The notes below the pieces were generated by a model that saw nothing but the letters and a program-made list of their open reading frames with translations, was not told the origin of the DNA and ran no database searches. The translations under genes were made by a program, and so were the position numbers. Below, piece by piece: positions 1 through 8,338 of a stretch of 64,000 nucleotides of DNA (position 1 is the first letter of the stretch; each line of letters begins with the position of its first letter). This stretch comes from Micromonospora cremea (GTDB taxonomy: Bacteria > Actinomycetota > Actinomycetes > Mycobacteriales > Micromonosporaceae): positions 496,001 through 560,000 of the forward strand of contig NZ_FSQT01000002.1 in the NCBI RefSeq assembly GCF_900143515.1, read 5' to 3'.

Positions 1-153
1 CGCTGGGCGGTCGCCCCGGAGCAGGCCCGCTGGCAGCTCCCGGATTCCTACCTGGTGCAGAACACGTTGATCGAGGCGCTGCGCGCCACCGGGGTGACAC
101 TCATCCCCGACCTGCTCCCCGGTCACCTGCCGCTGCCCCGGCGGGGCATGTGA
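1..153 (+). CDS. C-terminal fragment of an unidentified protein
   Basis: The window opens inside a reading frame whose last 50 codons are visible and which ends in TGA at 151-153. The readable tail contains the segment SYLVQNTLIEALRATG followed by a Pro/Leu-rich end (PGHLPLPRRGM). Codon use is typical of the genome (mostly G or C in third position), so it is probably the real 3' end of a gene. I do not recognise the family from this piece. A GC-rich hairpin follows at once, consistent with the end of a transcription unit. Confidence 0.6.
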   Translation, partial: RWAVAPEQARWQLPDSYLVQNTLIEALRATGVTLIPDLLPGHLPLPRRGM

Positions 154-154
154 A

Positions 155-176
155 CCGGGCCGCCGCGCGGCCCCGG
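155..176 (+). terminator. GC-rich hairpin after the first partial gene
   Basis: CCGGGCCGC (155-163) pairs with GCGGCCCCGG (167-176) with one bulged base. It starts two bases after the stop codon of the upstream frame. There is no T tract, as is usual in very GC-rich actinobacteria. It is a plausible terminator, not proven. Confidence 0.4.
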
Positions 177-428
177 CAGCCGATTCCATCCGGTCGTCGG
201 CAGCGTCGCCGGGGCGCCGGTCCTCGTTGACAGGAGGACGGCGCGAACGCGCGCCACGAGCGGGGGAATGATGTCCACGGACGACAGAGCGTCTCATCCC
301 GGCGGCACCGAACCGCCCCGTCGCAGCCACCCGCGGCACCGCTGGGCCGGCACCCGCCCGTCCGGCTCGCGCCCCGGCCGGCCCCGCCCCACCGGCTCCC
401 GCCCCGCCGGCACCCACCGACCCCTCCG

Positions 429-1187
429 CTAGTCCGTCAGGGGAAGCGCGGTGGATTGCAGCTGGTAGGCGTCGTCGGTGATGACGGCGTGGGTGTGGTC
501 GGCGAGCTTGTCCAGCCAGCCGATGCCGGCGACCCCCATGGCCAGGGCCGCGGTGGCGTACGCGTCGGCCACCCCGAGGTCGGTGCCGACCACCGTCACC
601 GAGCGCAGCCCACCGGCCGGCGCGCCCCGGCGCGGGTCCAGCACGTGCCGGCCCCGCTCGTAGACACCGGAGGTGGCCACGGCCAGGTCGGTCCCCGCGA
701 GCACCAGGCAGGTCGCCATCGGGTCCCACGGGTGCCGGATGCCGATCCGCCACGGCTCCCCCGACGGGGAGTGGCCGCGCACCCGCACGTCGCCGCCGGC
801 GTTCACGCAGTGGTTCGGCGCGCCGGCCGCGAGCAGCCGGTCCGAGGCGACCTGCGCCGCCCAGCCCTTGACGAAGCCGGACGGATCGAGCCGGCCGGTG
901 GCGTACGCGTCGAAGAACCCGTCGGTGGCGCCCCACAGGTCGGCGCAGGCCTCCAGCACGAACCGCAGGTCCGCCGACGCCTCGGAGAGCAGCACCTCGC
1001 CCCGGTCGAAGCGGCACACCTCGCTGTCCGACCGGTACGTGCTGAACCGGGCGTCCACCTCGCGCATCCAGGTGAAGACCTGATCCGCCAGCTCGTGCAG
1101 GGTCGCCGGCGCCAGGTCGTCGGCGAGATCCAGGGTGATCGCCGTACCCATCATCTGCTCGACCCGGCACAGCCCGGGTCGGGTCAT
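429..1187 (-). CDS. apbE: ApbE-like FAD:protein FMN transferase
   Basis: Predicted flavin transferase that uses FAD to attach FMN covalently to a Thr of exported target proteins. ApbE-family features are seen: N-terminal VEQMMGTAITLDL, the central segment LDPSGFVKGWAAQ (the family's D-x-G-G/S-x-x-KG region), CVNAGGDVRVRG, and a late VADAYATAALAMG matching the family's DA-x-AT-A metal-binding region. About 252 aa, short for the family but usual for actinobacterial forms. ATG at 1187 was chosen; an in-frame GTG at 1199 lies just after the upstream stop and cannot be excluded. The preceding gene encodes an FMN-binding protein with a flavinylation motif, its obvious substrate. It is the last gene of the five-gene minus-strand operon starting at 6714. 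No clear signal peptide is visible. Confidence 0.88.
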   Translation of the reverse strand: MTRPGLCRVEQMMGTAITLDLADDLAPATLHELADQVFTWMREVDARFSTYRSDSEVCRFDRGEVLLSEASADLRFVLEACADLWGATDGFFDAYATGRLDPSGFVKGWAAQVASDRLLAAGAPNHCVNAGGDVRVRGHSPSGEPWRIGIRHPWDPMATCLVLAGTDLAVATSGVYERGRHVLDPRRGAPAGGLRSVTVVGTDLGVADAYATAALAMGVAGIGWLDKLADHTHAVITDDAYQLQSTALPLTD

Positions 1188-1200
1188 CGCCGCCGGCACG

Positions 1201-1803
1201 TCAGAACGCCTGCTCGATCGCGCCTCGCAGCGACTGCTTGTAGGAGTTGCTGGTCTCGGTGGCGCCGGAGACGGTGTTGAGGTTGGCGCTCTGCTTCTGC
1301 ACCACCTCGCCGCCGGTGCCGTTGTACCTGTCCCGGACGTCGCCGCTGTGGATGTCGGACTCGCCCCCGCTGGGCAGCGACAGCGAGACGGCCTCGACGA
1401 TCCGGTTACCGGAGACCACGATCTGCACCTGCACGTACCCGTACTCGTTGTCCACGCCCGGCCCGGTGACCCGGCGGGTGGTCGGCTGCGGCGCCTTGGT
1501 GGTGGTCCGCGGCGCGGTGGGGGCCTTCGCGGTGGTGCGGGTGCCGGACGGTCGGGCGGTGCTCCTGCTCGGCTTGGGCGACGACGGCGCGTCGGCACTC
1601 ACCGACGGCTTCGGCGCCGCGCCCGGCGGGTCGCCCGCCGCCGCCGGAGCGACGCTCGGGCCCGCACCCTGCGGGGTCGGGTTGACCGGCTGGGCGGCCG
1701 GCAGGTCCTGGGCGACCTGAGTGGTGCCCGGCGAGCCCTTGAGGACCACCAGCGCGGTGGTACTGGCGGCCAGACCGGTGATCGCGAGGAACGCGCGACG
1801 CAT
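1201..1803 (-). CDS. Exported FMN-binding domain protein (flavinylation substrate)
   Basis: A 200-aa exported electron-transfer protein. Residues 1-25 form a signal peptide or membrane anchor (MRRAFLAITGLAASTTAL). Residues about 30-110 are a low-complexity Pro/Ala/Ser/Thr linker. Residues about 115-200 form an FMN-binding (NqrC/RnfG-type) domain. The C-terminal part holds NTVSGATETSNSYKQSL, containing the S-G-A-T-x-T signature in which ApbE links FMN phosphate to the second Thr. The gene sits between a ferric-reductase-like membrane flavoprotein (11 bases upstream) and apbE (just downstream), the expected partners. It probably relays electrons on the outer face of the membrane. The final acceptor is not shown by the sequence. 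Confidence 0.88.
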   Translation of the reverse strand: MRRAFLAITGLAASTTALVVLKGSPGTTQVAQDLPAAQPVNPTPQGAGPSVAPAAAGDPPGAAPKPSVSADAPSSPKPSRSTARPSGTRTTAKAPTAPRTTTKAPQPTTRRVTGPGVDNEYGYVQVQIVVSGNRIVEAVSLSLPSGGESDIHSGDVRDRYNGTGGEVVQKQSANLNTVSGATETSNSYKQSLRGAIEQAF

Positions 1804-1814
1804 GCGATGCCTTC

Positions 1815-3233
1815 CTACAACTCGAAGGTGGCCAGGTGGATCTGTCGGCGGGGCACGCCGGCCCGGCGCAACGCCCGCACCGACTGCTCGACGAGCCCGG
1901 GCGGCCCACAGAGGTAGACGTCGCGCCGGGCCACGTCGGGCACCAGTTGACGCAGCCCGTCCGGGCTCATCAGCTGGCGGGGGCCGGGGTCGTCACGGGA
2001 GCCGATGACGTACCAGATCGAGGTGTCCCGGGCCTGGGCCAGCCAGTCCAGCTCCCGGCTGAGCAGCACGTCGGCCGGGGTACGGGCCCGGTAGATCAGC
2101 GCGGCGCCCGGCGGCAGCTCCTCCAGCATGGCCCGGATCGGCGTGATGCCGCTGCCGCCGGCGATCAGCAGTGCCCGGTCGCGGACCCGGTGCGCGGCGG
2201 TGAAGGTGCCCGACGGGCCCTGCGCCCAGACCCAGGTGCCCGGTTCCAGGTCGCGCAGGTCGGCGGTGTGCGCGCCGACCACCTTGACGGTGAGCCGCAG
2301 CCAGCGGCCGTTGGCCGCCGCGGAGACGGAGAACGGGTGCGACTGCCACCAGCAGCCCCGGGTGAGGAAGCGCCAGCGGAAGTACTGTCCGCCGAGCATC
2401 GCCAGCCGGTCCAGCCGCTCACCGGTGAGGTAGATGGAGATCGTGTCGGGGCTCTCCGCGACCACGTCGGCGACCCGCAGCCGGTACCGCAGGTTGAACG
2501 CGAGCGGCGCGATCACCCGACCCCACAGCAGGGCGACGACCACCAGCAGGTAGAGGGCGATCCAGCCGGTCCGCACCGGGCCGGGCTTGTACAGCTGCGC
2601 GCCGTGGGTGAACTGGTGCCCGAAGCCGAGCAGCAGCACCAGGTAGCTGGACAGGTGCAGCAGGTGCCACAGCTCGTAGGGCAGCGCCCGCCGGATCGCC
2701 CGGATGCTGGTGAACCCGACGAGCACCATGATGCCGGCGGCGACGAACGCGGAGACCATGTCCTCGTAGTCGCCGAGCAGCGTGCCGACCTCGGCGAGGA
2801 CGGACTGGTTGCGCAGGTCCGCGTAGCCGACCAGGGTCAGCGACACGTGCGCCAGCACGGCGACCAGCAGGGTGGCGCCGATGTCGCGGTGCCAGCGGGC
2901 CAGCTGCTCGCCGCCGATCCACCGCTCCAGCACCGGCAGGCGGCTCATCATCAGCACCTGCACCAGCAGCAGGTAGCCGGCGACCAGGCCGGTGATCCGG
3001 CCGGCGGCCGTCAGGGTCGCCGCCGTGGTCGGCAGCGAGCCGGCGGGGGTTCCCAGCCACCACGGCAGCACGCTGGCGAGCAGGCCGACCAGGAGCAGCG
3101 CGGCCAGCAACCGCCGGCCGCCGGGGCCGCGCCGGGCCGGGGTCTGCGGGGGTACGGGCGCAGCCGACCGGCCGCCGTGCCGGGACGTGGTCCCGGTGCG
3201 GCGGCCGGCGGCGTGGGTGTGCGAATACGTCAC
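1815..3233 (-). CDS. Ferric-reductase-like transmembrane flavoprotein with FAD/NAD(P)H domain
   Basis: A 472-aa membrane oxidoreductase. Residues 1-45 are a basic, Pro-rich cytoplasmic tail. About six membrane helices follow (residues about 45-235), with histidines in HWHRDIGATLLVAVLAHVS-type and WHLLHLSSYLVLLLGFGHQF-type helices that could bind b-type haem. The C-terminal half is a ferredoxin-reductase module: FAD site HPFSVSAAA, nucleotide-binding LLIAGGSGITPIRAML, and terminal YLCGPPGL. It should pass electrons from NAD(P)H across the membrane to the flavinylated protein encoded next. The GTG start at 3233 overlaps the DUF1501 stop (GTGA), implying translational coupling. The natural acceptor (ferric iron, quinone or a partner protein) is unknown. 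Confidence 0.87.
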   Translation of the reverse strand: MTYSHTHAAGRRTGTTSRHGGRSAAPVPPQTPARRGPGGRRLLAALLLVGLLASVLPWWLGTPAGSLPTTAATLTAAGRITGLVAGYLLLVQVLMMSRLPVLERWIGGEQLARWHRDIGATLLVAVLAHVSLTLVGYADLRNQSVLAEVGTLLGDYEDMVSAFVAAGIMVLVGFTSIRAIRRALPYELWHLLHLSSYLVLLLGFGHQFTHGAQLYKPGPVRTGWIALYLLVVVALLWGRVIAPLAFNLRYRLRVADVVAESPDTISIYLTGERLDRLAMLGGQYFRWRFLTRGCWWQSHPFSVSAAANGRWLRLTVKVVGAHTADLRDLEPGTWVWAQGPSGTFTAAHRVRDRALLIAGGSGITPIRAMLEELPPGAALIYRARTPADVLLSRELDWLAQARDTSIWYVIGSRDDPGPRQLMSPDGLRQLVPDVARRDVYLCGPPGLVEQSVRALRRAGVPRRQIHLATFEL

Positions 3234-4624
3234 GCGTACAGCTTCATCGGGGCGTACTTCTGGCGGGGGAAGACCTTGTCCACCTCCGCGTTGGTGAGCC
3301 CGAACCGGCCCTGCGCCACCGCGCCGTAGACGTTGAACATGTTGTTGTACTCCGGCACGTCACCGGAGTCCAGCTTGTCCAGGCCGTTCCAGGTGCCGAG
3401 CAGCGAACCGGCCAGCTTCTTGCCGGACAGCAGGGTGACCACGCCGCCGTGCCCGTGGTCGGTGCCGCCGGTGTTGGAGCCGACCCGACGGCCGAACTCG
3501 CTGGACACCATGATCGTCACGTCGGCGGCCTTCGGTCCGAGGTCGGTGAAGAAGGCGGCCATCGCGCTGGCCAGCTCGTTCAACCGGCGGTACAGCTGGC
3601 CGCCCTCGCGGGTGCCCTGGTTCTCGTGGGTGTCGTAGCCACCCATGCCGACGGTGGCGACCCGCACGTTGGCGCCGCCCTTGATCAGCTGGGCGAGTTG
3701 CTGGAACGCGTTGCCGACACCCTCGTACTTGACGCCCTCGGCGGGCTGGTACGGCTTCGCGGCGAGCTTCTGGGCGGTGGCCAGCGCGCCCATGCCCTCC
3801 TGCACGGCCTCCTCGACCGGGTGGTTGATCCCGGTGAAGAGCCCCTTGATGGCCTTCTCGGTGGCGGCGCGGAACCGGTCGTCACCGTTGAGCCGCAGGG
3901 AGCCGACGCTGTTCAGCGAGAGCGCACCGTTGTTGCCGACCAGCGAGCGGGGCAGCGTGCTGCCGACGCCGACGCTGCGGAACGCGGTGCCCTTGCCGAG
4001 GTTGTCGACCAGACCGTCGAGCCAACCCCGGCCGCCGGTCTCGTTGGGCAGCCCGCCGAGGTTGCAGGCGTCGGCGGCCTGGAAGTGGCTCCGGGACAGC
4101 CGCTCGTCGGAGACCGCCGGGATGAAGCCCAACTGGCCGGCCTTGAGCCACTGCTCCAGCGGCTTGAACGCGCTGGTCAGCTTGAAGCCGCGGCCCAGGG
4201 CCAGCGAGTCGTTGCCGAGCAGCAGGTCGGGCCGGGCCTTGGCGAGCACCGGGTCGTTGTCCGGAGCGACGAGGCTCAGCCCGTCCAGCCCGCCGTAGAG
4301 GAAGACGTGGATCAGGGTGCCGGTCTTGGTCGCCGCGAACGACGCCGAGGTGGTGACGAACTGGGCGGTGGCCAGCGCGGTGGCGGTGGCCGCGGCACCG
4401 GCGACGAAGGTCCGCCGGGTGACGCCGCGACCGTCCTGCTGGGCCTCCTCCAGGTCCTCCAGGGTGCGGTAGCGGTCGGCCTCGGCGGCGTTCTCGGCGG
4501 CGACGATGTCCGCCTCGGCGCGCAGCAACGCCTCGGCCGGGTTGTCGGCCAGCCGCCGCAGGTCGGGGCATTCGGGGTGCAGGGGGAAAGAGTTGTACAC
4601 AGTCTTCTCCATCGGGTGCCTCAC
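3230..4624 (-). CDS. Tat-exported DUF1501 protein
   Basis: A 464-aa DUF1501-family protein. A leader of about 65 residues precedes a twin-arginine signal (VTRRTFVAGAAATATALA), so export in folded form, possibly with a cofactor, is predicted. The mature part begins GTLIHVFLYGGLDGLSLVAP and contains FGRRVGSNTGGTDHGHGGV, typical of DUF1501 proteins, which are remotely related to sulfatases/phosphatases but have no established reaction. The GTG start overlaps the DUF1800 stop (4621-4624); an in-frame ATG at 4612 is an alternative. DUF1501 and DUF1800 genes are commonly paired. Here they are welded to a flavin electron-transfer module, which suggests a shared extracytoplasmic redox or assembly role (inference). 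Confidence 0.88.
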   Translation of the reverse strand: MRHPMEKTVYNSFPLHPECPDLRRLADNPAEALLRAEADIVAAENAAEADRYRTLEDLEEAQQDGRGVTRRTFVAGAAATATALATAQFVTTSASFAATKTGTLIHVFLYGGLDGLSLVAPDNDPVLAKARPDLLLGNDSLALGRGFKLTSAFKPLEQWLKAGQLGFIPAVSDERLSRSHFQAADACNLGGLPNETGGRGWLDGLVDNLGKGTAFRSVGVGSTLPRSLVGNNGALSLNSVGSLRLNGDDRFRAATEKAIKGLFTGINHPVEEAVQEGMGALATAQKLAAKPYQPAEGVKYEGVGNAFQQLAQLIKGGANVRVATVGMGGYDTHENQGTREGGQLYRRLNELASAMAAFFTDLGPKAADVTIMVSSEFGRRVGSNTGGTDHGHGGVVTLLSGKKLAGSLLGTWNGLDKLDSGDVPEYNNMFNVYGAVAQGRFGLTNAEVDKVFPRQKYAPMKLYA

Positions 4625-6714
4625 CGGAGGTGGTGCTGGGGGGACGCGAGGATCGCCCGCGCGACGGCGGTGATGGCCCCGTTGAACGTGGCATCGACCT
4701 TGGCGCTCGCCGGCACGCCGGCCACACCAAGGATCAGGTTCTTCTCCCGGGTGCTCAGCTTCTGGTTCACCAGCCGCTGGGCCAGCGCGTCCACGTACGC
4801 CCCGGCGGTCGCCGGCGGCTTGGCGACCAGCTTCTCCGGTGCCGTGTACGTGAAGGCGGTGCGGTAGCCGGCCAGGATCTCGCCGGCCTCGTTCCAGCCG
4901 TTGACCATGGTGCCGGCCGAGGTCCAGGCGACGTAGACGTCCGGGTAGCCGTCCGGGGTGGGCTGGCCCATCGGGTACTGGCCCAGCTCGCGCAGCTTGT
5001 CGTGGATCTGCCGCAGGCCGCGGGCGAACGGGGTGCGCTTGTTGTCGCCGTTGTCCTGCTTCGGGGACGGATCCGGCGAGACGCCCAGGACGCGGTACGT
5101 GGAGACCAGGTACTCCATCGGCCGGCGTACCTTCTGGCCGACCGCGGCCCAGAACTCCGAGGAGCTGAACAGGGCCATCAACACCGGCTTGATCAGGCCG
5201 TTGTTGGTGGTGTACGTCTTGGCCAGCCGGTCCACGAGGGACTTCGGCGGGGTGTCCGAGACGAACCTCGTCGCCAGGCTCTGCGCCACGTACTTCGCGG
5301 TCGACGGGTGCAGCGCGATGTAGGCGATGTACTGGTCGATCGCCGCTTCGGCCTTCTTCGGGTCCGCCGAGTTGTTGGGGTGCGTGAAGCCGAGGATCTT
5401 CACCTTCCCGACGTAGTGCTGCTCGGGCTTGAAGACGTACTTGCCGTCCTCGACGCCGCGGCCGGTCTGGAGCATGGCCGCCTGGCGCACGTCCGGCTCC
5501 TTGTAGCCGCCGTCCACGCCGACCGAGTAGAGCTCCAGGTTCTCCCGGGCGAGGTTCTCGTTGATTGCGTCCTTGCGGGAGTCCTTCTGGTTCAGGTAGA
5601 TCAGCAGCGCGGGGTGCTTGTTCGCGGCGACCAGCATCTCCGGGTAGCTGCCCAGCGCGTGCGCCCGCACCACGTCCTTGTCGAACGAGTTGCGGTAGAC
5701 CTCGCCGCCGTCGAATTCCGCGGCGACGTGCAGGAAGTCGTTCCAGAAGTCGACCATCACCTCGAACAGCTGGCGCTTCGACCAGATCTGCCGGGCCAGG
5801 GTGGCGTCGATCATCTCGCGCTCGGGCTGGGCGCCCTGCTCGTTGAGCTTGTCCCGCTGGTCGCGCAGCTGCTGCACCGAGAGCTTCTGCGTGGGCAGCT
5901 CGGCGAGCTTCAGCTCGGCCTTGCTCGGCTCGATCTTGTCCGGGTCGAGCTGGGCGCGGATCCAGCCGTCGATGCCCAGCTTCTTGATGTCGGCGACGAC
6001 CGCGGGCGTCGCCCCGAAGGTGGCCCGCCGGGCCAGGTGCAGGATCGGGTCCTTGGCGAGCACCGTCTTGACGGTCACCTTGGTCTCCGCCGCGGCGGCG
6101 GCCGGGCCGGAGAACGTCCGGCCACCGGAGGGCGCGTTCTTCTTCAGCGCCTCACCGGCCCGGGAGCCCATGTAGCTCTCGTTCTGCTCGGTGTAGGTGC
6201 GCACCGTGCTGGGCTGCTGGCCGCTGGGCCGGGCCGCGGTGCCGTCGGTGACGGTGCTGCCGGTCGCGTCGGCCACCGCGTCGTCACCGAAGAGGCCGCG
6301 GAACTGCGGGGTCATGGCGAGCGCCGCGCCACCGGCGACGACGGCGGCGGTGCCGCTGAGCGCGACGATGGCCTTGCGGCGGCCGACCTTGCGGCCGGGC
6401 TCGTCGTCATCGTCCAGGGTGGGCAGTCCGGTGCCGGCCGGCCGGGCCGGGGCGGGACGGCCGAGGCCTTCCGGGCCGACCCACTGCGGCCCGCGCGGGG
6501 CGGGGGCGGGCTGTCCGGCGTGTACGTACCCGTCGGCGTACTGCTCACGTGGGTCCGCCTGGGCCGGGTAGCCGCCCTGGTAGGGGTGGGGCGAGTCGTA
6601 CCCGTACGGCGCGGACGCGTTGTGGTCGCCGTACCCGTCCGAGGTGTGGTGCTGGCGTCCGTCCCAGCCGCGGTCGTCCCGCGGTCGACGTGGTGGCACA
6701 TTCTGGTCGGCCAT
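4621..6714 (-). CDS. DUF1800 exported protein
   Basis: A 697-aa protein and the first gene of the operon. Residues 1-110 are a Pro/Gly/Tyr/His-rich cytoplasmic extension. A Tat-like or membrane signal follows at about 110-140 (GRRKAIVALSGTAAVVAGGA). Residues about 220-690 are the DUF1800 domain, starting LHLARRATFGATPAVVADIKK, with the internal block FWNDFLHVAAEF and the ENLARENLELYSVGVDG region typical of the family. The biochemical function of DUF1800 is unknown. The gene is followed, with a GTGA overlap, by its usual partner DUF1501. The start ATG at 6714 has only a weak ribosome-binding site. The long disordered N-terminus before the signal is unusual for a Tat substrate and could instead make this a membrane-anchored protein. 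Confidence 0.86.
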   Translation of the reverse strand: MADQNVPPRRPRDDRGWDGRQHHTSDGYGDHNASAPYGYDSPHPYQGGYPAQADPREQYADGYVHAGQPAPAPRGPQWVGPEGLGRPAPARPAGTGLPTLDDDDEPGRKVGRRKAIVALSGTAAVVAGGAALAMTPQFRGLFGDDAVADATGSTVTDGTAARPSGQQPSTVRTYTEQNESYMGSRAGEALKKNAPSGGRTFSGPAAAAAETKVTVKTVLAKDPILHLARRATFGATPAVVADIKKLGIDGWIRAQLDPDKIEPSKAELKLAELPTQKLSVQQLRDQRDKLNEQGAQPEREMIDATLARQIWSKRQLFEVMVDFWNDFLHVAAEFDGGEVYRNSFDKDVVRAHALGSYPEMLVAANKHPALLIYLNQKDSRKDAINENLARENLELYSVGVDGGYKEPDVRQAAMLQTGRGVEDGKYVFKPEQHYVGKVKILGFTHPNNSADPKKAEAAIDQYIAYIALHPSTAKYVAQSLATRFVSDTPPKSLVDRLAKTYTTNNGLIKPVLMALFSSSEFWAAVGQKVRRPMEYLVSTYRVLGVSPDPSPKQDNGDNKRTPFARGLRQIHDKLRELGQYPMGQPTPDGYPDVYVAWTSAGTMVNGWNEAGEILAGYRTAFTYTAPEKLVAKPPATAGAYVDALAQRLVNQKLSTREKNLILGVAGVPASAKVDATFNGAITAVARAILASPQHHLR

Positions 6715-7144
6715 GTACCAATCCCGATTTCTGAAGAGCGCCGGAAGCTGCGACCGGGCAGGTGCGGCAGGTGCGGCGACTGTTGCCTGAGGGGGTTGCT
6801 ACGGCAAGGTAACCAGGCCCCCAGGTGCCTTCAAGGCGGGTTGAACGCCCTCGTGAGGGCACTTAAGACAGCCCTCAGCGCCGCATCGCCCGCGTCCCAC
6901 GCACCGGCATCGGGTCCGGACCTTCCCAGCAGGGCGGACGCACGCCAGCCGGGTACGGATCGGGCCTCGCCGCCGTACGCGACACTTTCCGCGCCGTTCA
7001 CCACCACAGGCAAATTTAAGGCGCGGATAAGCCGGACGTGAGGCGTCCTCGCGCGGGGAAAAGTAGCAGCAACGGGTGAGCGTGAGCCGCCGCCGCAGCG
7101 GGTATGCCGCCGAACCGCTGAACGCGTGAGGGGAAGGCAGCGCC
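6715..7144. promoter_or_regulatory. Divergent control region between the flavin operon and DUF3040
   Basis: 430 bases with no convincing gene, lying between divergent genes. A perfect 14-bp palindrome GCCCTCGTGAGGGC occupies 6847-6860, and further GAGGG/CCCTC blocks lie near 6789 and 6871, so it is a candidate operator for the five-gene operon. A relatively A/T-rich stretch near 7010-7030 (CAAATTTAAGG) could carry the promoter for the rightward gene. No -35/-10 pair can be assigned with confidence. Confidence 0.4.
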
Positions 7145-7402
7145 ATGCTCAGCAAAGAGGATCAGCGCAGGTTCGACCAGATCACCCGTCAGCTCCGGGA
7201 GAGCGACCCGGCATTCTTCAACCGGCTGGATCATCGGGTCCGGGCCCGCAGGGGCCGTTACCTGATGTTGTTGACCATCGTGCTGTGGGCGTCACTGCCG
7301 GCGATGACCGTGTTCGCCGGTCGCCTGGCCGGCGCGATCTGCGCGGTGGTGCTGGTGGCGAACGCCGCGATCATGTGGCGGTTCCGACGCCGCTGGACGT
7401 AA
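7145..7402 (+). CDS. DUF3040 small membrane protein
   Basis: An 85-aa protein of the DUF3040 family, common in actinobacteria. Residues 1-40 are charged and helical (MLSKEDQRRFDQITRQL). Two hydrophobic helices follow (about 42-60 and 62-80), and the chain ends in a basic RFRRRWT tail. The family is often found near cell-division and stress genes, but no biochemical role is established. A GGGGAAGG ribosome-binding site precedes the ATG. It faces the SWIM/SNF2 pair tail to tail, with only three bases between the stop codons. Confidence 0.85.
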   Translation: MLSKEDQRRFDQITRQLRESDPAFFNRLDHRVRARRGRYLMLLTIVLWASLPAMTVFAGRLAGAICAVVLVANAAIMWRFRRRWT

Positions 7403-7405
7403 CGC

Positions 7406-8338
7406 TCACCGGTCGCCCGGGCCGAACGCCCGGTACGCCCGGCGCAGCCGTTCGAGCAGTCCCGGCCCGCCGATGGCCGGCGCCGGCGGGCCGAGTTGGC
7501 GCAACAGCAGATCCGGTCCGGTCGCCAACCGGGGCGGGCGATCGGGCAACGGCACCGGTGGCAGCCAGAACCGGTCCACCGCCTCCGCCAACGGGGTCGC
7601 CGACAACCCGGCGAGCGCCCGCGCCGCGCCAGCCGGCGTACCGGCCTCGTCCACAGAGGATTCGGGTACGTCCGAAATGGACTCACCGTCGGCGTCCGCG
7701 TGCGGGGCGGTGCTCGGTCCGGGCGGCAACTCCGCCCCGGTGGCCTCGGCGCGTCGGGCCCGGAGCCGCTCGAGCAGTTCCGCGCGAGCGCGCCCGCGCC
7801 AGTGCAGCAGCTCGAACGGGTCCGCGTCGAACGCCTCGGCCAGCAGGTAGAAGGTCGCCGCGAGGTGCTTGCACGGCACCGCGAAGTCGGGGCAGCTGCA
7901 CCGCTGGGTCAACTCGTCCACGCCCGCCGGGAAGAGCGGTGCGCCGGCGGCGGCGAACAGCTCCTCCAGCTCGTCGGGAAGGTCCCCGGCGAGCAGCCGG
8001 GCGCTGAAGAACGCCTGTCCGGCCAGCTCCTCCTCGACCTGGGACCAGAGCGCGGCCGGGAACGGCGCCAGCGCGATGGAGACCTGGTACGGCTGCGGCC
8101 GGGAGCCCTGCACCACGGCGCTGACCAGCCCGGGCGCGATGTCGAGCCGGAGTACCTGACCGGCCCGCGCGTACGACCGGCCGCGGGTCAGCCGGGTGCC
8201 GAGTGCGAACGACTCGAGCACCTCCAGGAAGCGTCGCGACCACCAGGACCGGCCGATCGCGCCCCGGGCGCTGCGCGCCCGCAGGCCGCCGTCGACGCGG
8301 CGGGGACGGCCGTAGTCGGCGAACCGGTCGGTACTCAC
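7406..8338 (-). CDS. SWIM zinc-finger protein
   Basis: A 310-aa protein with a SWIM zinc finger (CxCx(n)CxH) seen as RCSCPDFAVPCKHLAA at about residues 150-165. The N-terminal part carries RSWWSRRFLEVLESFALGTRL and ARAGQVLRLDIAPGLVSA, typical of the bacterial SWIM proteins that accompany SNF2 ATPases. SWIM domains bind DNA or protein. The GTG start at 8338 overlaps the SNF2 stop (GTGA), so the two are translationally coupled and probably work as a complex. The C-terminal 130 residues are Ala/Arg/Pro-rich and of lower complexity. Its DNA target and pathway are unknown; a DNA-repair role is conjecture. Confidence 0.87.
   Translation of the reverse strand: MSTDRFADYGRPRRVDGGLRARSARGAIGRSWWSRRFLEVLESFALGTRLTRGRSYARAGQVLRLDIAPGLVSAVVQGSRPQPYQVSIALAPFPAALWSQVEEELAGQAFFSARLLAGDLPDELEELFAAAGAPLFPAGVDELTQRCSCPDFAVPCKHLAATFYLLAEAFDADPFELLHWRGRARAELLERLRARRAEATGAELPPGPSTAPHADADGESISDVPESSVDEAGTPAGAARALAGLSATPLAEAVDRFWLPPVPLPDRPPRLATGPDLLLRQLGPPAPAIGGPGLLERLRRAYRAFGPGDR

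Noticed and set aside
268..432. 54-codon plus-strand frame starting ATG after GGGGGA, ending at the apbE 3' end
   Set aside because: Low-complexity Arg/Pro/His composition with no domain, and likely chance openness in GC-rich DNA.
3449..7041. Long plus-strand frames opposite the DUF1501 and DUF1800 genes
   Set aside because: Gly/Val/Arg/Gln-rich shadows of the minus-strand genes, which have clear domains and signal peptides.
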